Origin: an uncultured Flavobacteriales bacterium
Lineage (GTDB): Bacteria; Bacteroidota; Bacteroidia; Flavobacteriales; BACL11
Direction: 5' to 3'
DNA length: 64,000 nt
Assembly (NCBI GenBank): GCA_943788405.1
Contig: CALSQD010000002.1
Span: 298,850 to 362,849 of the forward strand
The stretch's first letter is position 1. Each line of letters opens with the position of its first letter. A program made the position numbers and the translations under genes. The notes below the pieces were generated by a model, which worked only from the letters and a program-made list of their open reading frames with translations, was not told the DNA's origin and ran no database searches. Shown one piece after another: positions 63,543-64,000 of the stretch.

Positions 63543-64000
63543 ATGAAAAATATCTTTAAAATACCAGTATTATTGTTTCTAGCAATATTTCTTTTAGTCT
63601 CTTCTTGTAAGAAAGAAATTGATGGCTGTATAGAAAGTAGTGCCATGAATTACATGCCTGATGCGACAACTAATGATGGTAGCTGTGTATTTGCATATGA
63701 TTTTGCTCAAGGAATATGGAATATTTCTTCTGTATGTGATGATCTTATTATTAGCATTCCTTTAGCAGGAGATTTCCCAGTACCACTGAATGATATGTTT
63801 CCTGAAACTATCGAGATAACAGGAGAAGGGGCAGGGGTTGTGTCTATGGATATAAATGGAGAGAATGTGTTGGCTAATGTTTCTTATTCAGGAATAGTTA
63901 CTATTCAGGATGATCAAAAAATTTCAGTTGATACAGGAGACTTTGGTGTAGTTGATGTTGATATTACAGGTTCAGGAATGATTGAGTCTGCTTCTAATGG
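63543..64000 (+). CDS. Lipoprotein, N-terminal part (cut by window end)
   Basis: The frame is open from ATG at 63543 to the window edge (152 codons). It has a lipoprotein signal (LLVSSC) followed by a short MNYMPDATTNDGSC motif of the kind common in Bacteroidota surface proteins. A beta-rich lipocalin-like region with WNISSVCDDLIISIPL and VTIQDDQKISVDTG comes after. The family is not recognised and the C-terminus is missing. Confidence 0.75.
   Translation, partial: MKNIFKIPVLLFLAIFLLVSSCKKEIDGCIESSAMNYMPDATTNDGSCVFAYDFAQGIWNISSVCDDLIISIPLAGDFPVPLNDMFPETIEITGEGAGVVSMDINGENVLANVSYSGIVTIQDDQKISVDTGDFGVVDVDITGSGMIESASN

Overview
The window is one 64-kb stretch of a low-GC, densely coded chromosome from a member of the phylum Bacteroidota, most likely of the order Flavobacteriales. 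This placement is inferred from family content and was not tested by database search. The signs are a type IX secretion C-terminal sorting domain at the left edge, SusC/TonB-type receptors with CarboxypepD-like domains, a HmuY-type lipoprotein, a DUF3276/PUR-type protein, BshA (bacillithiol synthesis), an enlarged NusB, a DnaE with a fused proofreading domain, and Bacteroidota-type promoters (TTTG, about 19 bp, TAnnTTTG).

Layout. 1-1.4 kb: the end of a secreted T9SS protein, a secreted-protein gene broken by three frameshifts, and a cluster of short GC-rich hairpins. 1.4-11.5 kb: housekeeping genes (outer-membrane DUF481 protein, valS, DUF1573, aminotransferase, YkgJ, DUF1697, NamZ-like muramidase, FtsX-like permease, cystathionine beta-synthase-like enzyme). 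11.5-13.3 kb: a gene remnant, then a Fic gene lying between two copies of a 60-bp terminator-bearing direct repeat. 13.3-19.1 kb: dnaE, trxA, a DUF58 protein and tRNA-Asp. 19.1-19.8 kb: a small accessory patch with an excisionase-like HTH gene, a trinucleotide run and four 21-bp-phased iteron-like repeats. 19.8-36 kb: PUR-family protein, ABC exporter, leucine dehydrogenase-like enzyme, the nusB-DUF1573-yajC-ybbR cluster, EEP phosphatase, two rhomboids, mutL, a GH3/beta-lactamase fusion, bshA, coaE and Sua5. 36-38 kb: a decaying patch with two pseudogenes beside a 39-codon membrane protein. 38-40.7 kb: rlmD and rocD.

40.8-44.1 kb is a haem-acquisition-like operon: TonB receptor, a lipoprotein made of two nearly identical 69-residue units, and a HmuY-like lipoprotein, closed by a 16-bp-stem terminator. 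44.6-49.3 kb is a tightly packed unit holding a four-helix membrane protein, a response regulator, a histidine kinase, a rhodanese, a persulfide-dioxygenase-like protein with two rhodanese domains, and a methyltransferase. A Cys-rich HYC_CC_PP-like protein and a second TonB receptor follow.

52-58 kb, on the minus strand, holds a fused small-plus-large methylmalonyl-CoA mutase, a DivIC-like protein, an RsmI-like methylase, a low-molecular-weight phosphatase and dnaA. 58-64 kb holds a two-gene 5'-nucleotidase, a thioesterase, an aquaporin, a nucleoside phosphorylase, a universal stress protein, a CinA-like protein, rpmB and the start of a lipoprotein cut by the window edge.

The least explained structures are the iteron array (19.7 kb), the repeat-flanked Fic cassette (11.9-13.3 kb), the duplicated lipoprotein in the haem operon (42.9-43.4 kb), the fused mutase and the sensor-plus-persulfide operon.
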